A stretch of 64,000 nucleotides of DNA from Streptomyces sp. LBL (GCF_029893585.1 NZ_JARXYX010000011.1:181458-245457); one strand, 5' to 3'. Shown: positions 17,165 through 26,064, counted from the stretch's first letter. The notes: generated by a model not told the origin, from the letters alone. Translations and numbers: made by a program.

Positions 17165-17199
17165 TGAGGGCGGCGGACGTTTCGGCGCCGCCGCCCTCA
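17165..17199 (+). terminator. Pentose-phosphate operon terminator
   Basis: Perfect 12-bp stem TGAGGGCGGCGG / CCGCCGCCCTCA with an 11-nt loop, 2 bp after the pgl stop. It also lies downstream of the convergent MFS gene and may work both ways. Confidence 0.88.
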
Positions 17200-17275
17200 C
17201 CCACGTGCTGTTCTCGCCTCCGCCGCCTTCACTCGCCTGGACCTGCTGCCCCGCTGCCGTTCCCCACCTGATTGA

Positions 17276-18544
17276 TCAGCGCGGGGCGGGAACTGTCGCG
17301 GCGTCGTCGTCGGGTGCGACAACAGATACGTTCGCCTTGAACGCGGGTATCAGCGAGGCGACGGACAGGACGAAGAAGGCCGCGGCGAGCAGGGCCGGGG
17401 TGTTCAGACCCCAGGCGGTCGCCACCGCGCCGCCGAGCAGAGCCCCCAGGGGCGCCCCGGCGACCGCCAGAGTCCGGAAGGCCGCGCTGACCCGGCCCAG
17501 CATCTCGGCGGGGGCGCGCTCCTGCATCAGGGTCCTGGTGTTGACGTTCCACACCATGCCCATGAACCCGAAGACGGCCATGGCCCCGGCCAGCGCGACC
17601 ATACTGTGCACCGACCCCATGACCAGCAGCGCGCCGATCTGCACCGTCCCGGCGAGCAGCACCGCGCGCACCCGCCCGAGCCGGGCGACGAGCCGGCCGC
17701 TCACCGCACCCCCGGCCAGACCACCGATCGTGTAGGCGGTCAGGGCCGCCGCGTAGCCCGCCGTACCGGCGTCCAGCCAGCCGGTCACCAGGAACACCAG
17801 GCCGGCGATGAGGGCGCCCACGCCGATGTTGCACAGCGCGGTGGCGGCGCACAGCCCGCGCAGGGCCTTGTCCCGCCCCAGGGCGCGCAGTCCCTCGGCG
17901 ATCTCGCGGCGCAGGGTGCTCCCCGCCGGTCTCGGCTTCCGCTCGGGCAGAGTGGTGCGCAGTGACGCGACCAGAGCGGCGGCCACCAGGAAGGTGACCG
18001 CGTCCGCCACGAAGGGCAGGGCGACCCCGCCCCACAGCAACAGCGGCACCAGGGGCGCGCCCAGCAGGCCGCCCGCGATCTGCTGGCCGGTCATGAGACG
18101 CGCGTTCGCGCTGCCCAGCGCCGTGCGGTCCACCAGGGCGGGCAGCAGGGCGGTGGAGGCGTTGTCGAAGAGCGTCTGCAGGGTGGTCAGCGCGAAGGCC
18201 AGCACGATCAGCAGGCCGATCGAGGCGTGGCCGAGGGCGACGGCCACGGCGAAGCAGGCGACCAGCAGCCCTCGTACCGCGTCCACCGTCCACATCGCGC
18301 GCCGCTGGTCCACACGGTCGGCGACGGCGCCGCCGAGCAGACCGAACACGATCCAGGGCAGATGGCCGCAGGCGGTGACCGTCGCGACGAGCAGGGGCCG
18401 GTCCGTCAGCGTCGCGGCGAGCAGGGGCAGCGCGGAGCTCCTCAGTGCGTCACCGAAGCTGGAGAGTACGGCGGCACTCCACAGCCGCCCGAATCCCCCA
18501 CGCCACGCGGGCACACGCCCGCCCACCACGTCGACCGTCGCCAC
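17276..18544 (-). CDS. MFS transporter, probable drug or small-molecule efflux pump
   Basis: 422 aa from GTG 18544 behind a GAGGGGGAG site. Twelve hydrophobic segments in two halves. The loop 2-3 sequence GGAVADRVDQRRAMWTVDAVRG is typical of MFS proteins of the NreB/enterobactin-exporter-like subgroup, with RVSAAFRTLAVAGAPLGALLGG in the second half. Its promoter (18576-18598) is TTGTCAGTG-N8-TACGGT, the same form as those of uvrA, uvrB and ogt in this window. I therefore predict DNA-damage induction. It stands alone between the pentose-phosphate operon and rbpA. Substrate unknown. Confidence 0.87.
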   Translation of the reverse strand: MATVDVVGGRVPAWRGGFGRLWSAAVLSSFGDALRSSALPLLAATLTDRPLLVATVTACGHLPWIVFGLLGGAVADRVDQRRAMWTVDAVRGLLVACFAVAVALGHASIGLLIVLAFALTTLQTLFDNASTALLPALVDRTALGSANARLMTGQQIAGGLLGAPLVPLLLWGGVALPFVADAVTFLVAAALVASLRTTLPERKPRPAGSTLRREIAEGLRALGRDKALRGLCAATALCNIGVGALIAGLVFLVTGWLDAGTAGYAAALTAYTIGGLAGGAVSGRLVARLGRVRAVLLAGTVQIGALLVMGSVHSMVALAGAMAVFGFMGMVWNVNTRTLMQERAPAEMLGRVSAAFRTLAVAGAPLGALLGGAVATAWGLNTPALLAAAFFVLSVASLIPAFKANVSVVAPDDDAATVPAPR

Positions 18545-18575
18545 AGCTCCCCCTCACGGTTCTTCCGATGCACAA

Positions 18576-18598
18576 ACCGTAGAGGGCACCACTGACAA
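18576..18598 (-). promoter_or_regulatory. PafBC-type DNA-damage promoter of the MFS gene
   Basis: Minus strand reads TTGTCAGTG, 8 nt, TACGGT. The start point would be near 18569, giving a leader of about 25 nt that contains a good ribosome-binding site. Confidence 0.75.
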
Positions 18599-18677
18599 TC
18601 GGTCCGCGGCCGGACGGCCGTCGGGTACGGAACAGCCCCGGCCGGGCATCCGCGGATACCGGGCCGGCTCTCAACTC

Positions 18678-19013
18678 CTAGATCTCGCCCCGCAGTTTGG
18701 CGAGCGCCTCGGCGAGGATCGCTTCGCCGTCCGCGTCGCTGCGTCGCTCCCGCACATAGGCGAGGTGCGTCTTGTAGGGCTCCGTTCGCGGCGGGTCCGG
18801 GGGGTTGTCCCTGTCCTGCCCTGCCGGAAAGCCGCAGCGCGGGCAGTCCCAGGTGTCGGGGACCTGCGCGTCGCTGGCGAAGCTGGGCTGCGTCTCATGC
18901 CCGTTGGAGCACCAGAAGGAGATGCACAGCCGGGGCGCGGACTCGCCCCGCTCGGCCTCGCCCATCGGCCCCGCCCCGACCCGGCTTCCTCGGATCGCGT
19001 TGCCACTTGCCAC
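18678..19013 (-). CDS. rbpA: RbpA, RNA polymerase-binding protein
   Basis: 111 aa from GTG 19013, encoding the invariant MASGNAIRGSRVGAGPMGE start. RbpA binds the principal sigma factor and RNA polymerase and stabilises open complexes; it also affects rifampicin tolerance. Zinc-site residues are the cysteine and histidine in FWCSNGHETQ and the pair in WDCPRCG. The C-terminal sigma-interacting domain (TPYKTHLAYVRERRS-like region and EAILAEALAKLRGEI) is complete. An unusual extra cysteine precedes the zinc site (PRLCISFWC). It is monocistronic between secG and the MFS gene. Confidence 0.96.
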   Translation of the reverse strand: MASGNAIRGSRVGAGPMGEAERGESAPRLCISFWCSNGHETQPSFASDAQVPDTWDCPRCGFPAGQDRDNPPDPPRTEPYKTHLAYVRERRSDADGEAILAEALAKLRGEI

Positions 19014-19226
19014 GGTCGTAACTCCCTGCGTGATGGTGCCGCAAAGCGAGTCGGCGTTTCGCTTCACTGCGAGCGCCTCAGTCTACGTAAGGCCCAACGC
19101 GCGTCCAGTGGTTCGAGTTACAACCCGCACACGCAGACGCAAGCCCCATGATAGGCCGCGCTCAGCTGCGCATACCGAACATGGGGCGTTACGTGCGGAA
19201 TGGACGTGCCGCGTGTGCGACGTCGA

Positions 19227-19457
19227 TCAGTTGTTCACCTTCATCAGGATGCCGAGCACGACAATGCACGCAAACCACAGCAGACCGATCACGACCGTGA
19301 TGCGGTCCAGGTTGCGCTCGGCGACGGAGGAGCCTCCGACGGACGACTGCATGCCGCCACCGAACATGTCGGAGAGGCCGCCGCCCTTGCCCTTGTGCAT
19401 CAGCACCAGCAGCATCATCAGCAGGCTGAAGACGATCAGGGCGATCGAGAACCCCAT
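19227..19457 (-). CDS. secG: SecG, preprotein translocase subunit
   Basis: 76 aa from ATG 19457. Two membrane helices (GFSIALIVFSLLMMLLVLM and ITVVIGLLWFACIVVLGIL) joined by a Gly-rich cytoplasmic loop with GGGLSDMFGGG, the SecG signature. It is an auxiliary subunit of the SecYEG channel. It follows tpiA after a hairpin, which is the usual actinobacterial order gap-pgk-tpiA-secG. Confidence 0.95.
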   Translation of the reverse strand: MGFSIALIVFSLLMMLLVLMHKGKGGGLSDMFGGGMQSSVGGSSVAERNLDRITVVIGLLWFACIVVLGILMKVNN

Positions 19458-19498
19458 AACCACAGCTGGACCAACTTCCTCGGATTCTGACGGACGAC

Positions 19499-19525
19499 GG
19501 GGTCCAGCGTAGACTGCTGGACCCC
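19499..19525 (-). terminator. Hairpin between tpiA and secG
   Basis: Perfect 10-bp stem GGGGTCCAGC / GCTGGACCCC with a 7-nt loop, 34 bp after the tpiA stop and 42 bp before secG. It should end most tpiA transcripts, so secG may depend on read-through or on a promoter in this gap. Confidence 0.85.
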
Positions 19526-19558
19526 GCAAGGGTACGACGTATCCCCGCTACCGCATAC

Positions 19559-20350
19559 TCACTGGTCGCGGAACCGGACGATCTTGACGAACTCGTCGGC
19601 GTCCAGTGAGGCGCCCCCGACCAGGGCGCCGTCGATGTCGGCCTGCGCCATGATCTCGGCGACGTTGCCGGACTTCACGGAGCCGCCGTACTGGATGCGG
19701 ACCCGGTCGGCCAGCTCCTGCGTGTACAGCTCGGCGATCTTGCCCCGGATGGACGCGCAGACCTCCTGGGCGTCCTCGGCGCCGCAGACCTTGCCGGTGC
19801 CGATGGCCCACACGGGTTCGTAAGCGATCACGATCGACTCGGCCTGCTCGGCCGGGATGTCCTTCAGGCCACCCTCGACCTGGGCGAGGGTGTGCGCGAC
19901 GTGGTTGCCCGCCTCGCGGACGTCCAGCTCCTCGCCGACGCACAGGATCGGGGTGAGACCGTGCTTGTAGGCGGCTTTGACCTTGGCGTTGACGATCTCG
20001 TCGGTCTCGTTGTGGTACTGGCGGCGCTCGGAGTGGCCGATGGCCACGTACGTGCACTTCAGCTTGGCCAGCATCGGGCCGGAGATCTCGCCGGTGTAGG
20101 CACCACCGTCGTGCGCCGAGATGTCCTGGGCGCCGTACTTGATCTTGAGCTTGTCCCCGTCGACCAGGGTCTGCACGGAGCGCAGGTCGGTGAAGGGCGG
20201 CAGGACGGCGACCTCGACGGCGTCGTGGTCCTTGTCGGCCAGGGCGAAGGCGAGCTTCTGGACGTGGGCGATGGCCTCGAGGTGGTTGAGGTTCATCTTC
20301 CAGTTGCCCGCCATCAGCGGCGTGCGCTCCGAAGAAATAGATGCAGCCAT
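19559..20350 (-). CDS. tpiA: Triosephosphate isomerase
   Basis: 263 aa TIM barrel interconverting dihydroxyacetone phosphate and glyceraldehyde-3-phosphate. All active-site residues are present: K18 in GNWKMN, H106 in AIGHSERR and E178 in IAYEPVWAIGTGK. The phosphate-binding YGGSVKSGN lies near the C-terminus. It starts 5 bp after the pgk stop, so the two are one transcript. Confidence 0.97.
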   Translation of the reverse strand: MAASISSERTPLMAGNWKMNLNHLEAIAHVQKLAFALADKDHDAVEVAVLPPFTDLRSVQTLVDGDKLKIKYGAQDISAHDGGAYTGEISGPMLAKLKCTYVAIGHSERRQYHNETDEIVNAKVKAAYKHGLTPILCVGEELDVREAGNHVAHTLAQVEGGLKDIPAEQAESIVIAYEPVWAIGTGKVCGAEDAQEVCASIRGKIAELYTQELADRVRIQYGGSVKSGNVAEIMAQADIDGALVGGASLDADEFVKIVRFRDQ

Positions 20351-20355
20351 TGAGG

Positions 20356-21567
20356 TCAGTCCTCCAGTGCGGCGAGGCCGGGGAGCGTCTTGCCCTCGAG
20401 GTATTCGAGGGAGGCGCCGCCGCCGGTCGAGATGTGGCCGAATGCGTTCTCGTCGAAGCCCAGGATGCGGACGGCTGCGGCGGAGTCGCCACCGCCGACG
20501 ACCGTGAAGCCCGGGGAGTCGAGGAGGGCCTGGGCGACCGCCTTGGTGCCCTCGGCGTAGTCGGGGTGCTCGAAGACGCCCATGGGGCCGTTCCAGAAGA
20601 CGGTGGCGGCTTCGGTGAGCTTCGAGGCGTAGAGCGTGCGGGTCCGCGGACCGATGTCCAGGCCCAGCTGGTCGGCGGGGATGGCGTCCGCGGCGACGGT
20701 GTTGGGGTTCGCCGGCGCCTTGGTCTTCAGGTCCGGGAACTCGGTGGAGGTCAGCACGTCGACGGGGAGGACCAGCTCGACGCCGTTCTTCTCCGCCCGC
20801 TCGATGTACTCCTGGACGACCGGGATCTGGTCCTCCTGGAGGAGGGAGGTGCCGACCTCGTACCCCTTGGCCTTCAGGAAGGTGAACATCATGCCGCCGC
20901 CGATGAGGAGGCGGTCCGCCTTGCCCAGCAGCTGGTCGATGACGGCGAGCTTGTCGGAGACCTTGGAACCGCCGAGGGCGACGACGTAGGGACGCTTGAC
21001 ATCCTCGGTGAGCTTCTTCAGGACGGCGACCTCGGTGGCGATGAGGTAGCCGGCGGCGTGCGGCAGCCGGGCCGGGAGGTCGAAGACCGAGGCGTGCTTG
21101 CGGTGGACGGCGCCGAAGCCGTCGCTCACGTACACGTCCGCGAGGGCGGCGAGTTGGTCCGCGAAGGCACCGCGCTCGGCGTCGTCCTTGGAGGTCTCGC
21201 CGGCGTTGAAGCGCAGGTTCTCGAGGACGGCGACCTGGCCGTCGGCGAGGCCGCCGACGGTGGACTTGGCGGACTCGCCGACCGTGTCGGTCGCGAACGC
21301 CACCTCGGCACCGAGGAGTTCACCGAGGCGCGCGGCGGCCGACGCGAGCGAGAAGGCGGGGTCCGGGGCGCCCTTGGGGCGACCCAGATGCGAGGCGACG
21401 ACCACCCGGGCGCCCGCTTCGGCGAGGGCCTTGACGGTGGGCAGGACGGCGCGGATACGGCCGTCGTCCGTGATGGTGGCGCCGTCCAGCGGCACGTTCA
21501 GGTCGGCGCGGACGAAGATCCGCTTGCCGCCCACACCTTCGGCGAGAAGTTCGTCGATCGTCTTCAT
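20356..21567 (-). CDS. pgk: Phosphoglycerate kinase
   Basis: 403 aa from ATG 21567 (MKTIDELLAEGVGGKRIFVRADLNVPL) behind AGGAG. Two-domain cytosolic kinase making ATP from 1,3-bisphosphoglycerate. N-domain substrate segment RADLNVPLDG, the ASHLGRPKG loop, and the C-domain nucleotide segments VALGGSKVSDKLAVI and VVGGGDSAAAVR are present. tpiA follows after 5 bp; a strong hairpin separates it from gap upstream. Confidence 0.97.
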   Translation of the reverse strand: MKTIDELLAEGVGGKRIFVRADLNVPLDGATITDDGRIRAVLPTVKALAEAGARVVVASHLGRPKGAPDPAFSLASAAARLGELLGAEVAFATDTVGESAKSTVGGLADGQVAVLENLRFNAGETSKDDAERGAFADQLAALADVYVSDGFGAVHRKHASVFDLPARLPHAAGYLIATEVAVLKKLTEDVKRPYVVALGGSKVSDKLAVIDQLLGKADRLLIGGGMMFTFLKAKGYEVGTSLLQEDQIPVVQEYIERAEKNGVELVLPVDVLTSTEFPDLKTKAPANPNTVAADAIPADQLGLDIGPRTRTLYASKLTEAATVFWNGPMGVFEHPDYAEGTKAVAQALLDSPGFTVVGGGDSAAAVRILGFDENAFGHISTGGGASLEYLEGKTLPGLAALED

Positions 21568-21628
21568 GGAGGGAACTCCTGGAGAGGGCTCGTGAGGCTC
21601 GTGATCGTGAGTGGGCTGATCTGTACGC

Positions 21629-21676
21629 GAGTCAGGGCTCGGACCGCGCGTCCCTGCGCTGTCCGAGCCCTGACTC
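21629..21676 (-). terminator. 15-bp hairpin between gap and pgk
   Basis: GAGTCAGGGCTCGGA pairs perfectly with its complement across an 18-nt loop, 24 bp after the gap stop. It can end gap transcripts or attenuate read-through into pgk-tpiA. Confidence 0.88.
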
Positions 21677-21700
21677 ACACCGAAGTGCCTGCTCTGTCGA

Positions 21701-22711
21701 TCAGAGCTGGTTGCCGACGAAGACCGTCAGGTCGACGAGGCGGTTCGAGTAACCCCACTCGTTGTCGTACCAGCCGAGGATCTTCACCGAGGTGCCGTCC
21801 TGGACCATGGTCAGGGAGGAGTCGAAGGTGCAGGAGGCCGGGTCGCCGACGATGTCCGAGGAGACGATCGGGTCCTCGGTGTACGTCAGGTAGCCCTTGA
21901 GGTCGCCGTCGTCGGAGGCCTTCTTGAACGCGGCGTTGACCTCGTCCTTGGTGACCTCGCGCTGCAGCGTCACGACCAGGTCGGTGGCCGAACCGGTCGG
22001 GACCGGGACGCGCATGGCGATGCCGTCCAGCTTGCCCTTGAGCTGCGGGAGAACCAGGGCGGTGGCCTTCGCGGCGCCCGTCGTGGTCGGGATGATGTTC
22101 TCGGCGGCGGCGCGGGCGCGGCGCAGGTCCGAGTGCGGGAAGTCCAGGATGCGCTGGTCGTTCGTGTACGCGTGGACCGTCGTCATCAGGCCCTTGACGA
22201 TGCCGAAGTTCTCGTCGAGAACCTTGGCCATCGGCGCCACACAGTTGGTGGTGCAGGAGGCGTTGGAGATGACGTGGTGGTTGGCCGCGTCGTACTTGTC
22301 CTGGTTGACGCCCATCACGATGGTGATGTCCTCGTCCTTGGCCGGAGCCGAGATGAGGACCTTCTTGGCGCCGCCGGCGATGTGCTTCTCGGCGTCGGCC
22401 TTCTTGGTGAAGATGCCGGTCGACTCGATGACGACGTCGACGCCCAGCTCGCCCCACGGGATGTCGGCGGGGTTGCGCTCGGACAGTACCTTGATCGTCT
22501 TGCCGTCGACGGTGATCGTGTCGGCGGTGTGCGACACCTCGGCCTTGAGGCGGCCCAGGATGGTGTCGTACTTCAGCAGGTGAGCGGTGGTCGCGGTGTC
22601 ACCCAGGTCGTTGACAGCCACGATCTCGATGTCTGCACCCTGCTCCAGCAGCGCGCGGAAGTAGTTACGACCGATGCGGCCAAAGCCGTTGATGCCTACG
22701 CGGATCGTCAC
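21701..22711 (-). CDS. gap: Glyceraldehyde-3-phosphate dehydrogenase
   Basis: 336 aa from GTG 22711 behind GAGGAG. NAD-binding Rossmann segment VGINGFGRIGRNYFRALL at residues 5-22, catalytic C153 in SNASCTTNCVAPM, the substrate loop TTTGAAKA, and C-terminal YDNEWGYSNRLVDL. It oxidises glyceraldehyde-3-phosphate with phosphorylation. It heads the glycolytic cluster gap, pgk, tpiA, secG, all in one direction, but is set off by a hairpin and so is probably made in excess. Confidence 0.97.
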   Translation of the reverse strand: MTIRVGINGFGRIGRNYFRALLEQGADIEIVAVNDLGDTATTAHLLKYDTILGRLKAEVSHTADTITVDGKTIKVLSERNPADIPWGELGVDVVIESTGIFTKKADAEKHIAGGAKKVLISAPAKDEDITIVMGVNQDKYDAANHHVISNASCTTNCVAPMAKVLDENFGIVKGLMTTVHAYTNDQRILDFPHSDLRRARAAAENIIPTTTGAAKATALVLPQLKGKLDGIAMRVPVPTGSATDLVVTLQREVTKDEVNAAFKKASDDGDLKGYLTYTEDPIVSSDIVGDPASCTFDSSLTMVQDGTSVKILGWYDNEWGYSNRLVDLTVFVGNQL

Positions 22712-22843
22712 GAAACCGATCTCCTCGTTGGTACGCCGGGTTCGAATCCGGCAAGCTGTATGGGATGTCCCCGACCGCCTACGACCCTACCTCCCTGCGG
22801 CCCACGCGGTGACATCGAGATGCCCCATACACGGCGAGGCGGC

Positions 22844-22867
22844 CCGTACCCGCCAGTAGGGGTACGG
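22844..22867 (-). terminator. Small hairpin upstream of gap
   Basis: Perfect 8-bp stem CCGTACCC / GGGTACGG with an 8-nt loop in the gap/carboxypeptidase spacer. It probably limits read-through into gap. Confidence 0.5.
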
Positions 22868-22915
22868 ACCGCCCGGGTCCGAAGGTCAGATCACCCGATC
22901 TCGCTATGCAGCGTC

Positions 22916-22955
22916 ACACGTGATTGACCAGGGACGTCACCCTTCGATCACGTGT
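22916..22955 (-). terminator. Hairpin overlapping the carboxypeptidase stop codon
   Basis: ACACGTGAT / ATCACGTGT, a perfect 9-bp stem with a 22-nt loop. The right arm contains the TGA of the M14 carboxypeptidase gene. Confidence 0.5.
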
Positions 22956-25896
22956 CGAGCGCCGCGAGCGCCTTCTTCAGGAGAGCCGTCTGGCCGGCCG
23001 CCGAGGCGACGTGCTCCAGGCCGAAGCCCAGCAGCACGGTGTCGTCCGTGGTGACCGCCCCGTAGGTCTGGAACAGGGTCCCGGTGCGCGTCCAGTCCTT
23101 GAGGACGGCGGGGCTGCCCGGAGGCGGTCCGGCGACCTTCCAGGCGCCCAGCGACGTCTCGAAGCCCTCGGTCTCGGTGGCGGTGCCGCCGACCACCAGC
23201 GAGGCGTCGTCCGCGAGGACGCCGTGGCCGCCGCTGCCCGGGTCGGTGACGTAGCTGATCGAGATCTCGACCGACCTGCCGGCGTAGGCGCTCAGGTCGA
23301 AGCCGACCTGCTGCCAGCCGCTGGAGGCGCCGGTGAAGGCGTTCCACGCGCCGGTGCTGCCGTTGGCGGTGCAACCGTCCGCCGTCACGGTCAGGTAGTG
23401 CCTGAGCTGCGGGTGCTCGCCTACGTAGTACCCGCCGGAGCAGTCCTCCGGCACGGTGGTGCGGGTGGCGCCGCCCGTCTCCGGGAGCGTGGTCCAGTCG
23501 TCGGCGCCGATGGTGTGGGCCTCGACGATCGCGTTGTCGTAGCCCGGCTCCGTGTCCCACAGCAGCTGGGTACGCAGGGTGGGCTTGTCGGCGGCGCGCA
23601 CGCCCGTGAGGTCCAGGGTGCGGGTGAGCCGCTTGTAGGCGTCGTCGGTGTGCACGGCGGCCGCCATGAAGGAGCCCGCGTAGGGCCCGTACGGGTTGGC
23701 GGTGCCGGCGAACCGGCCCGCGCCCGCACTGGCGAACCGGGGGTACCTGTCGGCGGGCAGTTCGTCGGACGTCACGCCGTAGGTCCCGGCCTTGTCCAGT
23801 GGGTTACCGGCCGCGGGGGCGAGCGCGCCGGTGAAGCCCTTGAGCTTGGCGGCGCCGGTGAAGCCGGTGGCCCCCGGGGTCGACGTACGGGAGTAGGCAC
23901 CCAGGTAGTACTGGCTGAAGTCGTCCGACGGGGTACCGTCGGCGAGGTCCACGCTGCCCCCGGCCTGTTCGCCCGCCTCGAGCAGCTTGCCGCCCTCGTT
24001 GAGGAAGGCGCGCAGCTCCAGCTGGGTGGCGATGCCGGGGACGCTCGTACCGGTGTAGTGGACGACGGTGTCGAAGTGGTTCAGCACGCCCAGCGCGTCG
24101 GGCGCGCCCTGGGTGGCGACGTCCCAGACGTCCGCCTTGCGCCCGGCGGCCCTCAGCGCGTCGACGTAGGTCTGCGCCTGCGTGGCGGCAGCGCCCTCCT
24201 CCGCGACGACGAGGACGTCCGCGCGGGGCCGTTCGGCGATGGTGTAGGTGAAGTGCTCGCTGGAGACCTTCTTGCCGCTCTTCGTCTCGCCGGTGAACCA
24301 CACCTCGACCTTGTCGCCCGGTTCGCCGTCCTTGACCTTGGCCCGGTACTCGTCGAAGTGGAGGTTGTCCTCGCCGCCGTAGGTCTCGCCGCCCTTCCAG
24401 GGGCGCAGTGTCTGGTCGTACGTACGTCCGCCGACGCGGTACTTGAGCTCCTTGTCGCGTACCGCCTTCCGTACGACGACGGAGACCTCCTGGTCGGCAC
24501 CGCGCGCGTACGACGTCGGGAACGGGGCCGTGGTGAAGTCGGCGGCGCTCCGGCCGACCGAGGACTTCGGCTGGTCGGGGCGGGCGGCGCTCTCGGCGAC
24601 GGAGAGCGCGAACGGGATGTTCTTCTCGAACTCCTGCTGGATCAGTTTCTCGTCGTCCGGGAAGTTGAAGACCGACTGGCAGTCGGCCGCGTTCCAGGCG
24701 TCGTCGGGGTCGATGTCGGACGCGGTCTCACAGGTCGACATCTCGGGGGTGAACATCGCCGTGCCGTTGACGTTGGCCGCGTGGCCGTCCGCCTCGCCGT
24801 TGGTGGTGTACAGCTCCGAGGAGACCTGGGGGTGGTAGCCCGGGATCGCGGAATGGCCGGGGGTGCCGGCGAGTGCTTTGTAGAGGACGTCGTCGGGGGT
24901 GCCCGTGGCCACCTGCCAGCCGACTCCGTAGAGGAGGAGTTCGGCCGCGGAGTGGTAGTTGATGCCGTACGTGAACCCGATCCGCTTCTCGAAGGCGTCC
25001 AGCGCCTGCGTCTCGGGCTCGGAGCCGGGGGCCGCGCCGCGGTAGGTCTCGCTGGTGGGGGTGGGGGACGAACCCTCGTCGTCGTAGCCCCATTTGTAAG
25101 GGAAGTTGCGGTTGAGGTCGACGCCGTCGCCGGTACTGATGGCTCCGTCGCCGTTGACGTCGCGCAGGTTCTTGCGCCACAGGCGGGTGTCGGAGTCCTG
25201 GAAGGTGTAGTCGTAGCCGTCGGGATTGGCCGACAGCACGAACCAGAGTTCGGTCGAGTCGACGAGCTTCTTGATGCGCTGGTCCGTCTTGTAGTTGTCC
25301 AGGTAATGGTGCATCAGCCGGCGGGTCATCTCCGGCGTGATCCACTCGCGCGCGTGCTGGTTGGACATGTACAGGACGGAGGGCTTGGAGCCGTCCTCGG
25401 ACTTCTTCGCGCCCTTGGTCAGCTTGAGGGCGAGGATGTCCTGGCCTTTGACGGTCCTGCCGATGGAGACGACCTTGGTGAGGCCGGGGTTCTCCTGACT
25501 GGCCCTGAGGATCTCCTCCTTCAGGCCGCCGCTGCCGCTGTACGGGCGGAACACGCCCTCGGCCGCGGCCTCGACTCGGTTCCCGGCCTTGGCGGACAGC
25601 CGGTGCTCGGTGAGGTCGACGCCCTGGTCCTCGAGCTTGTCGGCCTGCTGGTCGGTGAGGTAGACCTCGACGGTGGCCGCACCCTTCTCCGGCACCTGCT
25701 CACTGAGCTCATGGCCGTCCTGACCGGTCGCCAGCAGCAGGGGTACCTGCTGCTGGGTGACCTCGGCCCGGAAGACCTTGACCTCGTTCGGGTCGGGAGA
25801 GCCGGGGCCTTCCGCGGCCTGCGCGAGAGGTGCGATGCCCGCACCACCCAGCACAAGTGCGCCAACAGCGAGGATCGCTCTCGCTTTTCGTCTCAT
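22948..25896 (-). CDS. Secreted M14-family zinc carboxypeptidase, multidomain
   Basis: 982 aa from ATG 25896; the upstream ATG (25947) is rejected because MRRKARAILAVGALVLGGAG is a proper signal peptide, with cleavage after about AQA at 25-27. The M14 zinc site starts with H181 and E184 in HAREWITPEM; the third ligand is the histidine in YGINYHSAAELLLYG, and FTPEMST fits the catalytic glutamate. The N-terminal 120 residues resemble a propeptide. After about residue 440 come accessory regions, including an all-beta domain like those of M6 immune-inhibitor-A peptidases (TGASSGWQQVGFDLSAYAG). Predicted extracellular peptide scavenging. It is monocistronic. Confidence 0.9.
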   Translation of the reverse strand: MRRKARAILAVGALVLGGAGIAPLAQAAEGPGSPDPNEVKVFRAEVTQQQVPLLLATGQDGHELSEQVPEKGAATVEVYLTDQQADKLEDQGVDLTEHRLSAKAGNRVEAAAEGVFRPYSGSGGLKEEILRASQENPGLTKVVSIGRTVKGQDILALKLTKGAKKSEDGSKPSVLYMSNQHAREWITPEMTRRLMHHYLDNYKTDQRIKKLVDSTELWFVLSANPDGYDYTFQDSDTRLWRKNLRDVNGDGAISTGDGVDLNRNFPYKWGYDDEGSSPTPTSETYRGAAPGSEPETQALDAFEKRIGFTYGINYHSAAELLLYGVGWQVATGTPDDVLYKALAGTPGHSAIPGYHPQVSSELYTTNGEADGHAANVNGTAMFTPEMSTCETASDIDPDDAWNAADCQSVFNFPDDEKLIQQEFEKNIPFALSVAESAARPDQPKSSVGRSAADFTTAPFPTSYARGADQEVSVVVRKAVRDKELKYRVGGRTYDQTLRPWKGGETYGGEDNLHFDEYRAKVKDGEPGDKVEVWFTGETKSGKKVSSEHFTYTIAERPRADVLVVAEEGAAATQAQTYVDALRAAGRKADVWDVATQGAPDALGVLNHFDTVVHYTGTSVPGIATQLELRAFLNEGGKLLEAGEQAGGSVDLADGTPSDDFSQYYLGAYSRTSTPGATGFTGAAKLKGFTGALAPAAGNPLDKAGTYGVTSDELPADRYPRFASAGAGRFAGTANPYGPYAGSFMAAAVHTDDAYKRLTRTLDLTGVRAADKPTLRTQLLWDTEPGYDNAIVEAHTIGADDWTTLPETGGATRTTVPEDCSGGYYVGEHPQLRHYLTVTADGCTANGSTGAWNAFTGASSGWQQVGFDLSAYAGRSVEISISYVTDPGSGGHGVLADDASLVVGGTATETEGFETSLGAWKVAGPPPGSPAVLKDWTRTGTLFQTYGAVTTDDTVLLGFGLEHVASAAGQTALLKKALAALDT

Positions 25897-25986
25897 GAAC
25901 CCCCCTAGCCTGGGTCCGCCACGGCGGCGAACAGATGCCAGGCTCATGACAGTTCATGATCGAGTCAAGGACCCCTCAGGACACGC

Positions 25987-26031
25987 ACCCGCCGGTGCCG
26001 TTCACCCAAGTGGGCGTCGGCACCGGCGGGT
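25987..26031 (-). terminator. 14-bp terminator after whiA
   Basis: ACCCGCCGGTGCCG / CGGCACCGGCGGGT, a perfect stem with a 17-nt loop, 33 bp past the whiA stop. It ends the uvrC-rapZ-yvcK-whiA operon. Confidence 0.9.
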
Positions 26032-26064
26032 TGGCAGATCGGATGAGCGTGCGCGGCGGACGGC

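Noticed and set aside
22733..22760. tRNA-like T-arm (CCGGGTTCGAATCCGG) upstream of gap
   Set aside because: No matching D-arm, anticodon arm or acceptor stem on either strand at the right distances; TTCGAA is simply palindromic.
22924..25908. 994-aa plus-strand frame opposite the M14 carboxypeptidase
   Set aside because: Shadow of the carboxypeptidase gene; Val/Gly/Arg-rich with no family resemblance.
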